A program made the position numbers and the translations under genes. A stretch of 64,000 bases of DNA from Rhizoctonia solani (taxonomy: Eukaryota; Basidiomycota; Agaricomycetes; Cantharellales; Ceratobasidiaceae), in the NCBI RefSeq assembly GCF_016906535.1, contig NC_057371.1:620001-684000 (forward strand), read 5' to 3'. Below the pieces are notes generated by a model, which was given only the letters and a program-made list of their open reading frames with translations, did not search any database and was not told the origin of the DNA. Positions 20,372 to 33,271 of this stretch are shown in pieces (the first letter of the stretch is position 1; every line of letters starts with the position of its first letter).

Positions 20372-23300
20372 ATGGAGAGCTCTGACGATGAAATGGACAT
20401 TATCGAGCGTGCCCCACCCAGGTCCCGTGTACCACCGAGCAAAGATTTAGTCTTCAACGAACGGGACCAAGGTCTAGACGATGATTCTGAAGAAATCTTA
20501 ACTTCTGATCCGGAAGAACTTGCCGAGATACTAGCTAATCGCTCTCTCGAAAAGTATATCAAGGAGAAATCTGGTCCTTCCAGTCCTGATGTAATTCATC
20601 CGAATCGGGAGATTATTGAGAATGTGGGTCTGATTTGCTCGAAGGCTTTGCCGACTAAAGAGAAATAGGGCTCTCAAGAGCAGAATTTTGATACAAGCTT
20701 GCCTAAAGTAAACTTGTCGAACTCATTACCTTCGTTGGGATCAATACGCTCCCCGCCTCGAGATGCTTCGCAAACGTCTAGCCCTACTCAAGCATCGCAA
20801 TCCTCCGTGGATAGCATGACGCAGTATACATATGATAACAACGCCGAAGCCCCAAGCACTCCACAGCCAGCCCCTCCGAATTCATCACCGAATTCGACTA
20901 GGATCAGGTATTCCCCTCCTGACTACCTCCAGTATTCTTTACGGCGCACCCCAGACCATAGTGGGACAACTAAACAAACGAATCCAGAAGGTGATCCATT
21001 GGTAGGTGGGCCATCCCCAATCCACGGAGGAGGTCTTAAGTTGCTTCAGGCGAACTCTCCCCGAACGGAGGATCATTCTCGGATCGAGTCCACTCGACCG
21101 CTAAGTCCAAGTAAGTAAAACACTTGCTAAAATTCACTGGTAGATTTTAATTTATTCCAAGTGTCCTTGGACGAACCGCACCTCTCTTCTCAACTTTCTC
21201 GCGCCTCATCGCCCACTTTACCTTCGCCCACTCAATCTTCACCAGCACCGATACTTCATCCACAAAATGAGCCATCGACAAACGACAACCAAACTCCAGC
21301 GCTTTCTCCGACTCGTTTGGTCAACATGATGAGAGGGGACATGTCTGCTGACATTGTCGAAGCACAAGGCGTCCCAGATGAACTGCACATCCCCGTTCAT
21401 GGTCGAACTCTCCGTACTCGCACCGCTCGACAACAGCATCCATATGCGATCGAGTATGCTCAGTACAGACGCACAATGCTCCAAGCGGGCTTGAATGATG
21501 CTATCATACGGCCACAAGTGCGCGATTCTCAAGATCCTCAAGGTGTCATTCATGCAAAACACCCCAGGCCTTTGGATCCAGAAATGAGAGAATTTATTGT
21601 CCCCGAGGATGAAGAATCTCAGGATTTGTACGTTCCTCCCCCTTCTCCCCAACACGAAAGGCGAAACACCAGGGACGAGCAACCTACGGTGAACATGGAT
21701 GATCTGCTCGCAGGTTTTGGTGGAGCTCTGTCTGACGACGATACGCCAACTAGAAGAGCCGCCAGAAAAGACAAGGGAAAGGAAAACGCGGGATCGAGCC
21801 CAAAGAGGGCACCCTTAAAGCCGAAACCTTTCCCGCTGAACGCGAAATCTGTATGTCAATCTACTTGCGGAGGTTTGGCTGCATCTGATGTAGTGGGTAT
21901 AGGTAACAGCTGATGAAGCTCGCCGGTCGCCGAGTCCAATTACGCGAAAGCATGTCGCCCCATCCACGCTGACTCCTCGCATTCCTCAAAGTGATCGGTT
22001 CAGAAGATCTCCAGGGTCCAGCTCGAGCGATTCTAACATACTACCCGAGTCCGACAACGACTCTGATTCATCGGCTACCGTCTCTAGCTCAGGTTTATCC
22101 GATTCATTGGAGCGAAAAAGAATGCGAATTCTCAATAGAATGATGCCTGCTGCTTGGGTTCGAAGACAAGCAGAACGAATAGAAGCTAAACGGGACAAGA
22201 CATTGAACCCTCCAAAGCGACAGACATTACCACAGACCGGAGGCACCAAACGAAACCTTGCTAACTTACAGCGACCGCTTGTACTCCTTGGAGACTCTGA
22301 AAGTGAAGACGATGATAGCACAATGAAACAAGAGGATGACCAACTCAACATTCCCCCCTCTCCAGTGACTCACTCTATGGACCGATCTCCAGCACCCGCC
22401 CCCCTCCGTCGGCGCCAGCGTAAAACTCAGGTTCTTTCAGATGATAACGATGGCGATATTGTCGAGATATCCTCTTCAGATGAGCGCTCCATTTCATCAA
22501 GTGCCATAGTGCCGAAGCATATGGATGACGATGAAATATCTTCCTGGTTGACGAGAAGGAGCCCAGTGCGATCAGGTGTTGGTGGAGATCTTATAAACCG
22601 TATGCTCAGTAGAACTGGAGAATTTTCGCGAAACACCAAACCTACGCCCAAGAAACGAGCAGGATACAAGCAAGATGGAACAAAAATGAAGCAGGCGAAG
22701 CTCACATCGATGTTTCGCGCCTCCAGTCAAGACGGAGTTATCGAACTTTCCTCTGAAGACGACAGGCCGCGTGCGAAACGTACAAGCGTTCGGATCCATC
22801 TCGACATAAGCAGAAATCAAGGGCACAAGAGTTCCCAAGCCCGGCGGACTTTCACCATACGCGGAGATTGGGCAGACCTTCTCGATGGGACGGTAGCTCC
22901 TACGGCCAACACTCAAAAAGCCAAAGACAAAAAATCTGCATATAACCGGACTGCATCCACCAGCAATTTGCATATTCGAGAGGGGCCTGGTTCTGCAACA
23001 CAAAACAGCGGGGCCGGCGAGCGGCCTCAACATACACGCTCATTCGATCACAAAACGGTTTCCACAGACTGCGGGATACTTCCATTTGTTCCGCATACGA
23101 AATTTGCTCCTTCGACTTACATCGGACGTGGGTTTCTTCAAAACTTGCTGGATGCGGTAACGACAGTTGATACTCCGCCTGTTGAAGCGACTCCTGTCGT
23201 CGTTTTTGGAGAACATTTGGATGTTCGGATCACAGGATCTGAATTTGTGGAGAAAGTACGTTATTTGGTACTCAGATGGACTGGCTGGCTACTTGGTCAA

Positions 23301-26178
23301 GAGAGCGAGACTGAGCTAAACGTCCAACGGAGTTTTCGCTACGTAGCGCTAATGATGACCCACATTCTTGAAGGCTCATCTAGTGTAACTCCGCTCAACT
23401 CTGAATCGATCTCGGTGTCTCTGGATTTTTTGGAGGAAGATGCAACGGAGATCCTCGCATTGATTAACTCGGTCTCCCAAGGTGATCCGGCTTTCAAGAT
23501 TCGACCATCGAATCAAGCATCAATTGGCTATCATTTCATTGGTTTTTCGTTGAACTTGCCGCTCGTATCGTTTGCGGCAATCGTCGACGAACTCTGAGAA
23601 TATCTACTTCAGCCGATTTGGATTCAACACAGTTTGACTCTGCCGTCCAAGTTTTGATTCGCGCTTTGCTGAGCTATAGCATTTCAGATCGCCTTCAATA
23701 TTCATATAGCTCGGTTAATGATCTCAACGATCCCATTCTCGAAATATGGGTATGTCTGATTTATTTGGTCGATGAAACCCGAGTTGCTGGTGCAGTCAAT
23801 TGGAAACCACTGTGGATACATGTCGAACACGTCCTAGATACACCAACATTTTCCCTCCCTTACAAAGTTTTTGAAAGCGAGAGGCGTTGGGAATACATTT
23901 TCGCCTTTTCAGCACTCAATATGTTCTCGAGCCAAACTGGCCGATTAATGCCGTCACATCCACCTATCTCGCGTTGGGCATGGGTTTGCAAAACCATTAA
24001 GGACGTTCGGCTCAAAGAAGACAGCAATATTGCTGGAGCAAGCGCCAGGCAACAACGAATTGACTTCTATGTGCGCACGGTAATGGCTCGGTGCTGGCTC
24101 TTGCATACAATGTGGGGTTGGAATTACCAGCATTACGACCGTCTTTTCACGCTTATCTATCCTATATTCCAATCTCGAAAGTTAGCCAAATTGAAGGACG
24201 AAAAGACCGATTTTCCTCCCTTTATTCGCCACCTAGATCTTGAAAGCCTAGATCGCTTCAGCAACGGCGACTCTGCATGGAGCATTTTCTTGAAGATATT
24301 TCGCCGTGCTATTGTTGACAATCCCGGTGGTGCGCGTAAGCTATATTCAACATGTATGCCCATCGGAGTATTGAATTTTACGGACGAGAACCCGGCCACC
24401 GACATGGACCTTTCTCGGCTTTTAAATCGATTCGCCATTCTCTTGGTAATCCTAATCACCGAGCCCACTCAAGACCGCGCAGTGGATTGCGCCAAGAGGA
24501 TACAAGCTCTAATTCCATTCCATACTGCAGATATGCGCTCGCGCGAAGCATGTATTCGCGCTTTTCAATACGCCGGTCTCCTGCTCAAATTCTACAAACT
24601 GGATTTTGCCCCGCTCGCTTCCTGGATGCGTAACATGGTGACTTCATTGCAAGAGGGCATGAAAAAGGCCACGTCACTTCCTCAGCGTAACCGTCTCGCA
24701 GTCTTGGTATTATGCTTACTTCGTGGCGTTTCCGCTGTCGTCAGCACAGCGGGCTTCGATCGGGATACTACGCTTGAATACCCCGAGACTGGACTCCTTA
24801 TTCCAGGTAAGTTGGAGGTACAAGCAACCCATGAATGCGCCTGACCTTCTTCAGAACTTTTTCAATTGATATTTCAGGTGGACATGAAGAGTAATCCGGC
24901 CGCCCGACGAGAGATAAGGCTTTTCTTGGAAGCTTTTTGCAATGCTCGTGAGGCGTTTATTGCACGACTTCCCCCAAAGCCCATCCCACCCATTGTTCAA
25001 GATGAAGAGAGCCAAGAAAGCTACGGGTTTAACGATTTCGAACTCGATTTGAATGATCCAGATGTGCTAGCTGGCTTAGACGCGGCCGAAGGAGATGAGG
25101 TGCTCCCAACAAATAACCCAGATCCCCTAATAACAAAAGAGAGGAACTTTGCGGAAGTAGGTTTTACAAACGCATTCATACTCGGACACCAATTCACAGT
25201 TGCGAGCAGCTCGTCAGGACTACCATTTCCCCTGTCATTTTCGAAAATGTGATCCTCGGGCTCGGACTTGACGACCGCCGATTGTCGGTGGCCCCGGAAC
25301 GCGAAAACGACCAAAGTGAAGAATATGCTTGGGTCAAAGTTTGGGTTAGCTGTGTTAAGATTGTCGTAGAGAATCACCAAAAAGTAAGCATGTCACAAAT
25401 AACGTATACCGTGCTGAACCTTACGGATTTTTAGACTTGGTGGGATCATCTTGGCAATTGGGGTGGTGCACACCAAGAACGGATTTCACGAATAATCGAC
25501 GTCGGTGCCGAACGACGTGTGCGTATACAATTCTGCTACCTTGCTATGAAGTGCGCCCCAAACCTAGTCCGACAGGCCAGTAGGGTGAGTCGTATAAATT
25601 TAATGTGTAACCGTACTCACAGTTCTTTGACAGGAACAAAAACATCTGCTTATATTGCCGTGGTTTCAATGCCTGCCTCACCATCGATACACTGTGGAGC
25701 ACAAGTACACAGCTTTGATATGCGACCGTGGGTTGACTTCTAATCCCATCCTGGAGGGGCTGCCGTGCCGATCAAACGACAAAGGCGAGCACTATGTTCT
25801 CAGCACTGAATTAATGGCAGAGCGCCTTGAATACGTCCGCCGTACGTTGCTCCTCCTAACCTAACCCTTGTCCCTCTCTAACAACAACACTAAACAGGAG
25901 TTCTGGGGAACTTGAATAAGTTAGCGAGAGATGATGAAGGCAATCCCATGTCCACGCATGTAACACGGGGGCGAGAGTATATTGCTAAATTCTTCGAAAC
26001 AATGAAGCATACCTGGGAGTATTTGGGACGGCCATTAGCGTTCTCGGCTGACTGCGGTTTGGTTCCCTCGTACTTGGAATTTTGCAACGATGTCAGGAGA
26101 ATTACGGGAGAACTCTTACTTGAGGCTTCGGTCAAAGACATGTCTCTTCGGCTTTCTTGGGTTCCTCGACGTTTGTAA
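20372..26178 (+). CDS. MMS22: Mms22/Mus7-family DNA repair protein
   Basis: Large gene: exons 20372-20623, 20669-21110, 21162-21850, 21903 to about 24806, 24855 to about 25155, about 25211-25383, then three further exons ending at 26178 (TAA). The N-terminal 700 residues are disordered and acidic with many SD/SE pairs. Recognisable family landmarks are VHGRTLRTRTARQQHPYAIE and QYRRTML, EESQDLYVPPPS, and KRMRILNRMMPAAWVRR. The C-terminal half is helical and carries the Mus7/Mms22 domain (WLSFHWFFVELAAR, ETGLLIPELFQL, WWDHLGNWG, FSADCGLVPSYLEF). Mms22 is the substrate adaptor of the Rtt101-Mms1 ubiquitin ligase at stalled replication forks (family knowledge). Near 23491-23495 the frame shifts; one extra T in the gctttc run restores it (DPAFQDSTIES), so a base is probably missing from the sequence. 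Confidence 0.8.
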
Positions 26179-26766
26179 ATATAGTTATCCTCGATATTAT
26201 GTTTTACCCCTCAAGTAGCTCCATTTTTACTCGTTTATTCGCTTTCGTTGTCTTCTCATAGCTCATGATAACGTTTTTGCTTATTCTATCGCCACATGTA
26301 TTGCGTCACTGTTCCGAAGAAATGCTGTACTATACAATATGATCTACACCCTTTGCCAAGCCCGGAACAATCCTTGTCCTATTTATGGAGCCCCGCCTTT
26401 TCTGCCTCCTCGATGATTCATCAGTAACATAGCACACTTCGGGGGGAGGAGATTCGAAAAAATTATTAGCAACCACATTCATTGAATGACAGCGCAAACC
26501 TCGTTGGTTGGTTGAACCAGGCCTCCTTGGGGAATTGTGAACTGGGGAGAGGACAAGGCGTGGCCAAGACTAAAATATGAAAACAGGAAGACCCTGACTT
26601 CTTTTGCTTTTAGAAGGTGGTCGCCGATGCTTCTTGAGTGAAATAAGTGCCATGGTTGATTGAAAAGTGAAACTACAAAAGGCTGGGCGACAGACCCATA
26701 GTAACCCCGTTCCCTATCTCTCCCTCTACTTTCTTTTTTGTTCTACACACTCTTTTATATACCACC
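26179..26766. other. intergenic
   Basis: The 3' region of the MMS22 gene and the promoter of the next, secreted-protein gene. A pyrimidine-rich tract (26705-26760) directly precedes the start codon. Nothing else is seen. Confidence 0.4.
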
Positions 26767-27658
26767 ATGTTGTTCAATCGCCTTTTCTCATTTATTGCTT
26801 TGGCTTCACTCGCAGTTCCGATCCTGTCTGCGCCCCTTCCCCTTCCCAAAGAATTCGAGATCGAGCACGGTCCGGTTGAAGTGGAGGTCGAGTGTAAGGG
26901 GAAAAAGTTGGAAACGGAAGTGGAGATCGAGAGACGCTCGCCGGAAACTGAAATCGAGACCGAAACAAAGAGCGAGCTATTCAAACCCGTGTGCGCGACA
27001 CTGGATCACGTGAAGCGAGCGCAATCTGACCGCTCAGTAGCGGCATCGGTCCTGTCGGCGCAAAGCAAATTGGACGATCTGAAGCCGAAATTTGGCAAGT
27101 AGTATTAGCTGGCGTTCATTGCGATGATTTCTGACTACTCCAAAGAGGAAGCTCTGAATGGTCCTCTTGGTTCTATCGAGAAAAAAGTTGGCACTCTAAT
27201 GGGCGAGGTGCATGAGGGTGTCAATGCTCTCAACAAAGATATGAAGTCATTCATTGGTGCGGATCAGAGCACAGTTTATGGAAACCCGTCGGGCGGAGCA
27301 CAGCTCACCGGCACCGAGCTCGCTAAAATTGTTTCTACATATTTATTGGTAAGTGGGCTGGTATCTTAATTATACTGCGATTCTTAACTTGTTCCATTAT
27401 TCTGTACAAAAGCACATCGCTCAAATAGAAGATGCCACTAAGCATGTTAGTGGATACAAATTCACCTCGGCGCAACATAAGATTCGGTTAGTTGATCGAA
27501 ATTTTCATTTAGTAAACCCAGCTGACTCAACTAACCTGTGCAGCGAAGATCTTCTGTCAATGAAGAAGACTCTGGGTACCATTTCCCCAGAGGTGCTAGG
27601 TGGTACTGCGAACATGATGTCGGCGGCCCTTAGCATGGGCCACGGTTTTATTGCCTAG
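26767..27658 (+). CDS. small secreted protein with alternating Glu/hydrophobic tract (family copy 1)
   Basis: Four exons, 26767-27094, 27146-27348, 27413-27486, 27544-27658; 239 residues, phases consistent. The first intron has a GC donor (gcaagt). A signal peptide MLFNRLFSFIALASLAVPIL ends at LSA. The mature N-terminus alternates Glu with hydrophobic residues (EIEHGPVEVEVEC, ETEVEIE, ETEIETETKSE), then continues into a helical part with AQSKLDDLKP, GSIEKKVGTLMGEVHEGV, KSFIGADQSTVYGNPSGGA, HVSGYKFTSAQHKIR and MKKTLGTISPEV. I do not recognise a described domain. Two relatives lie in this window (43508-43753 and 52429-53298). It is probably a lineage-specific extracellular or cell-wall protein. 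Confidence 0.7.
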
Positions 27659-29369
27659 GCTTCTACCATATCCTCCGTTCCTGCGTGTTCCGTTGGAGTT
27701 GATGTAGCATATATAGACATTGGTTGAAGTACGTACTAGTACTTTCCTTATAATTGTTGTACATCCACATTCGTGTTATAATCTCATTCATTATTTCTCT
27801 GTCCGGGATAGTCTTGTGGATTCGATTGTTCTGTTCGACGGGTCATGTCTTGAACACTTAGAGTAGTCGAGATTTAGGCGGCGATAGTATTGCACTTCAT
27901 TGTATTCGCCAAGCATGCCACTAGCTGCAGCACTTCCATGTATACATGCGTCACCGAACAAGTGATTATCCATCCACTAGAGTAATGAATACATTTTATC
28001 ACCATCTATTGGTATCGAAGGAGTCTTCTAGTAGATCAGTAACTGAAGAAGTACGAAGTACTAGGACAACTGAATAGCATAATCTCGAGAAAGGTGGGGC
28101 TCATGGACATCTTGACCGAAACGGGGACAATATTATAGGGAGGGGTTTGCCTATTTTTTTGCCATTGTGACGGAGGTTTGGCAGGATGCATACTATTATA
28201 GGACATAGGACCAGCAGTACTAGGCCAGGTGGAACGGGCAGAATGCAGAGCGAGATGACGAGCAAGCCGCAGAATTGCCAAACCAACAATCGATACAGAC
28301 TTTGCAAAATTCAATCCAGGTAATGTTGCTGTAGTATGCTTCCCGGAGCTCCTAAACAGACTTATAACTTGAAGCACACAAGCACTCTGACTTCTATGCT
28401 TGCATCTTCTTCCAATGGCGTGCTTTCCTTTTTTGGAGACGGTTGGGATGCTTCGGCACAAGGGTACGGTTAGGAAAGATTCCCAGATACATTCTTTACA
28501 CGATTTATTTAATACTGTTTTTAGCACTAATAAAGTAATTTACTGACTTATATGTGTATAGTTGACACCTTGAGTACTCCTAGTTTCGAGCATAGAAACA
28601 AGAGCGCTTGGTTATCGACTGGGTTTACCTCAGTAAGTCAGTAGTAGATCTAATCAGGATCACTACTACTCACTAATAGAAGTTCTGGATACAAAACTAC
28701 CCGACGGTTTCTGTACTTGATCGGGTGCTTGTGGTGTCTTACACATTGTAAAAGAGTCTGTGAGTCAAGTCAATACCACACAACTAAAACTAATTAAAAA
28801 ATACCAACCAAGAGTCAGAGAAAGGTAATTTAAGGATGTGGAATATGGAACAAATGGGAGATAACCGGGTGACGGTGAAATGGGATACTTTCGGGAAAGG
28901 CAAGGTCGAGACGCATATGACGAGACCAAGTACCAGATTTGCGCTTTAGGATAAGATTCGACGCATGTAGCCTGAAGATTCCAATAAAGTCTTCAATCAG
29001 AGTTAACCGAATCTCGAAAATAAGAAGCTTACCGAGCACCCGCCGGCATTAGCACCACCGTGAGGTAATCGATCATCAATTTCAGAGGTCAGGAATAATA
29101 GGGTACTGAAAGAAAATGGGCAAAGGGAGACCAAGGCATAGATTAAAACCGGTAAAGTGAAATGAGCAAAGAAAAATGTCACAACAGTTTTTTTTTTTTT
29201 TTTTAAAAAAAAAAAGGATTTCTTCTTGGTTTTTCTTGGAAATTAGGAAACAAGACCTAAAAGAGACCGGACCGAGACCAAAACGAATCAGGCAGAAAAA
29301 GTGGTTGATGAAAAATGATGCGTAATAGGAGGAATGTGTGCATGCATTTGATTGTAAAATGGGCGTCGC
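27659..29369. other. intergenic between convergent genes
   Basis: About 1.7 kb with no supported gene. A minus-strand open frame of 163 codons (28527-28036) shows no family signature, coding bias or relative in the window. A T18 run followed by A11 at about 29187-29216 could be the trace of a poly(A) retroinsertion or simple slippage. Confidence 0.35.
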
Positions 29370-31315
29370 TCAACAAGCAACCCCAATCTCATCGGTGTGC
29401 AACTCCTCGGGAATGACAGGCGCGACTACGATATCATACCCGTCTCCAAGGTAGTTGCACCTCGCACGCCATCGGCGGTCGCCAGGCCCTTCCATAACCT
29501 GAGACTTCTCAAGTACGTTTGGCGAAAGAGAAAAGCCATCGATTGGAGTACCAGGTCCAGATGAGTCAGAAGATGAAGTCGAATAGGTAGGAGAGGGGGG
29601 AAGGGCGAAGGGAGGTGAGAGGATTAGTGACGCGCGGAGCATCGGCCCGGCTTTCTTCGCCACATGCTCAGCCACTAGGGGGTTGCTACCGGCACTAATA
29701 GTTGCGAGCCACTCAGACATACTTGCTCTGTTTTTTGCTGAGTACTGGCCTTGCTGGACTCGTGTTGTATCCTCATCCTTGGTGTTACGTCTTGGAGTAG
29801 ATTTGTTGAAGGGTGTGTGGTATAGGACCGGTTTGTCGTAAGTGTCAGGGATAGAGGTTGACGTAGATATGAAGACTGGGGGTGATGATGATTTAGGTAT
29901 TGCTTTAAAAAGTACTTTGGGTGGGATGTAGGGGCTACCGGATTCATTCTGTTCTCGACAGGCTAAATCAGTGGTCATAAATCCGGGTTTCTTACGAGCT
30001 CTCACCTCAGTAAAGTCTGCAGAGGTATCGCTCGGTTCGCTAATTTTGATGGTCGGGATTTCCATTTGTCTATTTTTCCTCAATCCACTCATAGGCCCGA
30101 TCGCAGTTTCTCGCCGGGCTTGATGCACTGTATGACAGTACTGCAAGACTCCTGGCTCGTTCCTGGTTCTGGTTGTAGGTGTATGAACGAATATGCCGCT
30201 GCCGGCTAGCTCTCTTACGCAATACTTGTCGCGTTGAAATATTTCAATAGTTACTTCTTCTTTAGCTTGCTGAATCAATAGCTCATTTCTGGTAGTGTTT
30301 TGGTGTAAGTCAAAGGTCATAAATAATACAAATAAGATGATTTAGCAACAACTCACTCGGTGGGCGGATGGATAGGTCGAGGTGGCTTTCCAGGAAGCTT
30401 AAGAGTCTGCATCTTGGCGTACTTGCGAACCCGATGCGATTTACTGCTGGAGCGAGATGCCGAAATGAGACTGACGGTAGTAATTGAAGTTCGATCTACT
30501 TGGGTGGTCTTATTGTTAGCTGGGGCCTTGGGTCTGAGATATACAGTACATCTGTTTGGTCAGTTCTGTTCTAGCGGAACTAGAGTAGGAGGCTCTCACC
30601 TATCCAAGCTCCCATTTGGGAGTCGGACATGCCGGCCAGTAGGGATGGTGTAATTGGTTTGCTTGGCGTGTTGATAACGAGATTGTGGCCTGCTGCTGGC
30701 GCTACTATCCCATTAGTCTGGCTCGTTGCGCTTATACAAATGCTACTCACCCTGGAATTGTGTTATTGTCATCGGTAAGAAAGATATTTGCACTTTGAGA
30801 TATGTGTGCTTTGATGTCCACCCACTCTTCGACTTGGGCATCCAGAGGGTATGCGCCTGGGATGGTATGACTGCCGGTGCCGCTGAACGTAAACACCGTC
30901 GCCACTGACTCCGTGAGCACCGCTAGCATCTCACAGTAGACTTCGACTCCATTCCACACCCACTCTGCGACCTTGCTTCCGCCAGGAGTATACCACGCAG
31001 CCATAGAGACCACACATATCACCACCGCCGCACTGTACCATCCCAGCTCCGAATGCATTGGAGTCCGGTAGATGCTGAGAGCACACATGTTCACTGATAC
31101 GCTTGCTTGTTCGAGATGCCAGGTGGTGGTCAAGATTGGGTACTGCTATGGCCGATGTTCGATGTTCGATGCTGGATAGGGGTTGACGCATTGCCGAGAT
31201 ATACTTCCGTTATTGGGCCACGAGCCTCAGCTGAATAGGCAGTGTGCCTTGAGCCAATAGTAGCCCATAGAAAGTGAGATAGGCATGCAGAGGCGAGAGA
31301 TACAATGATAAGCAC
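29370..31315 (-). CDS. orphan single-pass membrane protein, copy A
   Basis: Minus-strand gene with several exons that join in frame. The first part has a hydrophobic stretch FVLIIVSLASACLSHFLW near 31320 and a GPITEVYLGNAS segment. Next is an exon with SVSVNMCALSIYRTPMHSEL and a likely membrane span YSAAVVICVVSMAAWY, ending NTIPG; then GASSRPQSRYQ to LPNGSLDR, then CTVYLRPKAPANNK to LKLPGKPPRPIHPPTE. The last exon is about 30307-29370, basic and Ser/Pro-rich, with FQRDKYCVRELAG, MSEWLATISAGSNPLVAEHVAKKAG and a C-terminal HTDEIGVAC. I found no ATG in frame at the 5' end; 31315 is a GTG, so the true start is probably in an upstream exon. No known domain is recognised. An inverted second copy lies at 45628-47523. 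Confidence 0.5.
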
Positions 31316-31571
31316 GAAGGGAACTGGGACTCCGTGCGCATATGGGAGAGCAGGAAGCTCAGCATATGGGGATCGTACCTCGAGACTGGGATGGGGTAGT
31401 ATGCAGCCTTGTATGATAACCTTCTATGGGAAGAGTTACAGGGGTAGAGATCTCATGCTGAAAATGATGGTCAACACGGAAGGACGAAAGAGTTGCTGAG
31501 TGTGAATGTAGATCAAGGGTGAGACACAGGGGAGCTGTCCGAAAATGGAAGTGGACTAACCATATAAGCAC
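29370..31571 (-). repeat. inverted duplication, arm A (arm B is about 45383-47523)
   Basis: The reverse complement of this segment matches 45383-47523. Over about 30930-31571 the match is nearly exact apart from scattered substitutions and small indels (for instance the shared words ggttagtccacttcc and ggagctgggatggtac); towards the gene's 3' end the arms are alignable mainly as protein. The arms lie about 14 kb apart. Confidence 0.85.
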
Positions 31572-33271
31572 TACAAAACTATTTTCTCCGCGGGCTTAGG
31601 AGAATTGTAAATTAAATTCGTACCAACCAGTACTCCTAATAGCACTCTGGGAGATATCCACAGAGTAATATTCGGAAGACTTATACCCATCTTATATCTC
31701 GAGCACAATAAAATGACTACGAATAATACTAGAGCTGAGGATGAAAGAGGTATAAAAACAACTAATATTGGGAGCGAAATGGGTGCATCGGGGTGAACAG
31801 TTGGTAGTAGAGAGATCGTTCGGGCAAGTTGGTTCAGGAATGGGTCGCCAGCCTACGTATTTATTACGGCTGATTCTTTTTTTGGAAATATGATAAGTTG
31901 CATACCTTCACTTTTATACCATTCCTGCAGGTATAGTGTCAATTCCATCATTTTTTATGCGCATATAGACTCATCCGCGCTGGCTCTTTCGATACTGAAT
32001 TCCTGGCAATGAACGGTCGACAAAGACTATCCGATCTCAAAATTTACTACCAACAACAACGATGCACATTTAACCTTTCCATTCAACCACACACGACAAG
32101 AACACTTGTTTCTAACTACAAATACACCAACCCGCCAGAACCCAGAGTTACACTAGCACTTCATTTTATACAATTAAAAAATGGATGGGCGTCGTTGGAC
32201 GTTACATCATAACAGACAACTCATCAAACGAATTTGGAGACCTTGGTGAGCCACGCGGTTCGAGAACACCGGTAGGGGTACCAGTAAGGTGGGAGACACC
32301 CGATACGTGATATTATATCTGGTCTCATCCCGTTCAAGCTCAGATGTTCTCGGCCACGTGGCTATCGTGAAGCAGGAGTTGAGGCTAAGCTGGGGCGGTT
32401 GGTTTTAGAATGCGTAGAGACGGCTGGAAAAGAGTAGTTTATACCATTTCCCGCAGGCGCGGTGGTGCCTCCGGGGTTGGTTTCTCCAGATGCGGGTGGT
32501 TTAGGTCTGTAAGCGCTGGTTAGTGCACATACTTGGACCAAACCATGCGCGAAACATACGATTCATGCTTCACTCCAGGAATGCCGTGTAAACTATTCTT
32601 GAGCGACATGAGAAAAGATTGCCAGGGAGGAGAGGCGACACTGAACTCATGACCGCCAGGTCATTCGCTATAAATATATGACTTCACCCATTATTGTCTT
32701 ATTTTCTGAGTCCCAGTGGATGGGCGAGCGACTTGTTCATCTCGACCTTGACCGAAAATGAAAGGCACTGAATTCGAATTACAAAATGCCTCCGGTATAC
32801 GCGTGCCCCGCGTCTAGCTTGATTTTACAGGCGCTCAGGGGTAATTCATTGGAGAGTGGGGGAGAGACGTTCGCTTAGATACTTCGCTTTCTAGCCAATC
32901 AAGCCTTGCGATCTGCTTACGACTAGAGACCTGGTTTCAGGTTCAGGCCAAACTACGTAGTCCGGGATTAGCACAGCATATGTTTTACGTAGTCCGGTGA
33001 TTCAGAATGAGTTACCAAATCGCTTAGGTTTATTCATGATTCAGTCGTTAATTGACACGTGTCGGCATCGCTCGTCTCATCCAAGCACCAGTAAGGACCG
33101 ATGCTTCAGCGATATCCCCTCGCCTTGTTGGGTCCATCCGGAACCACGATAATTTTGGGGGATTTGAAATCTTTAACAACGTCAGTCGAATGCCGGTAAT
33201 ATTAAGAAATCCAAGTTTACCTCTTTCTCACCATCCCTGCATGACACCACAAGGCCACTGCCGTATGCTTA
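31572..33271. other. intergenic
   Basis: About 1.7 kb without a gene I can support on either strand. AT-rich around 31580-32200. No RNA gene or repeat is recognised. Confidence 0.4.

Noticed and set aside
28036..28527. 163-codon minus-strand frame
   Set aside because: Composition is unlike the neighbouring genes and no family is recognised.
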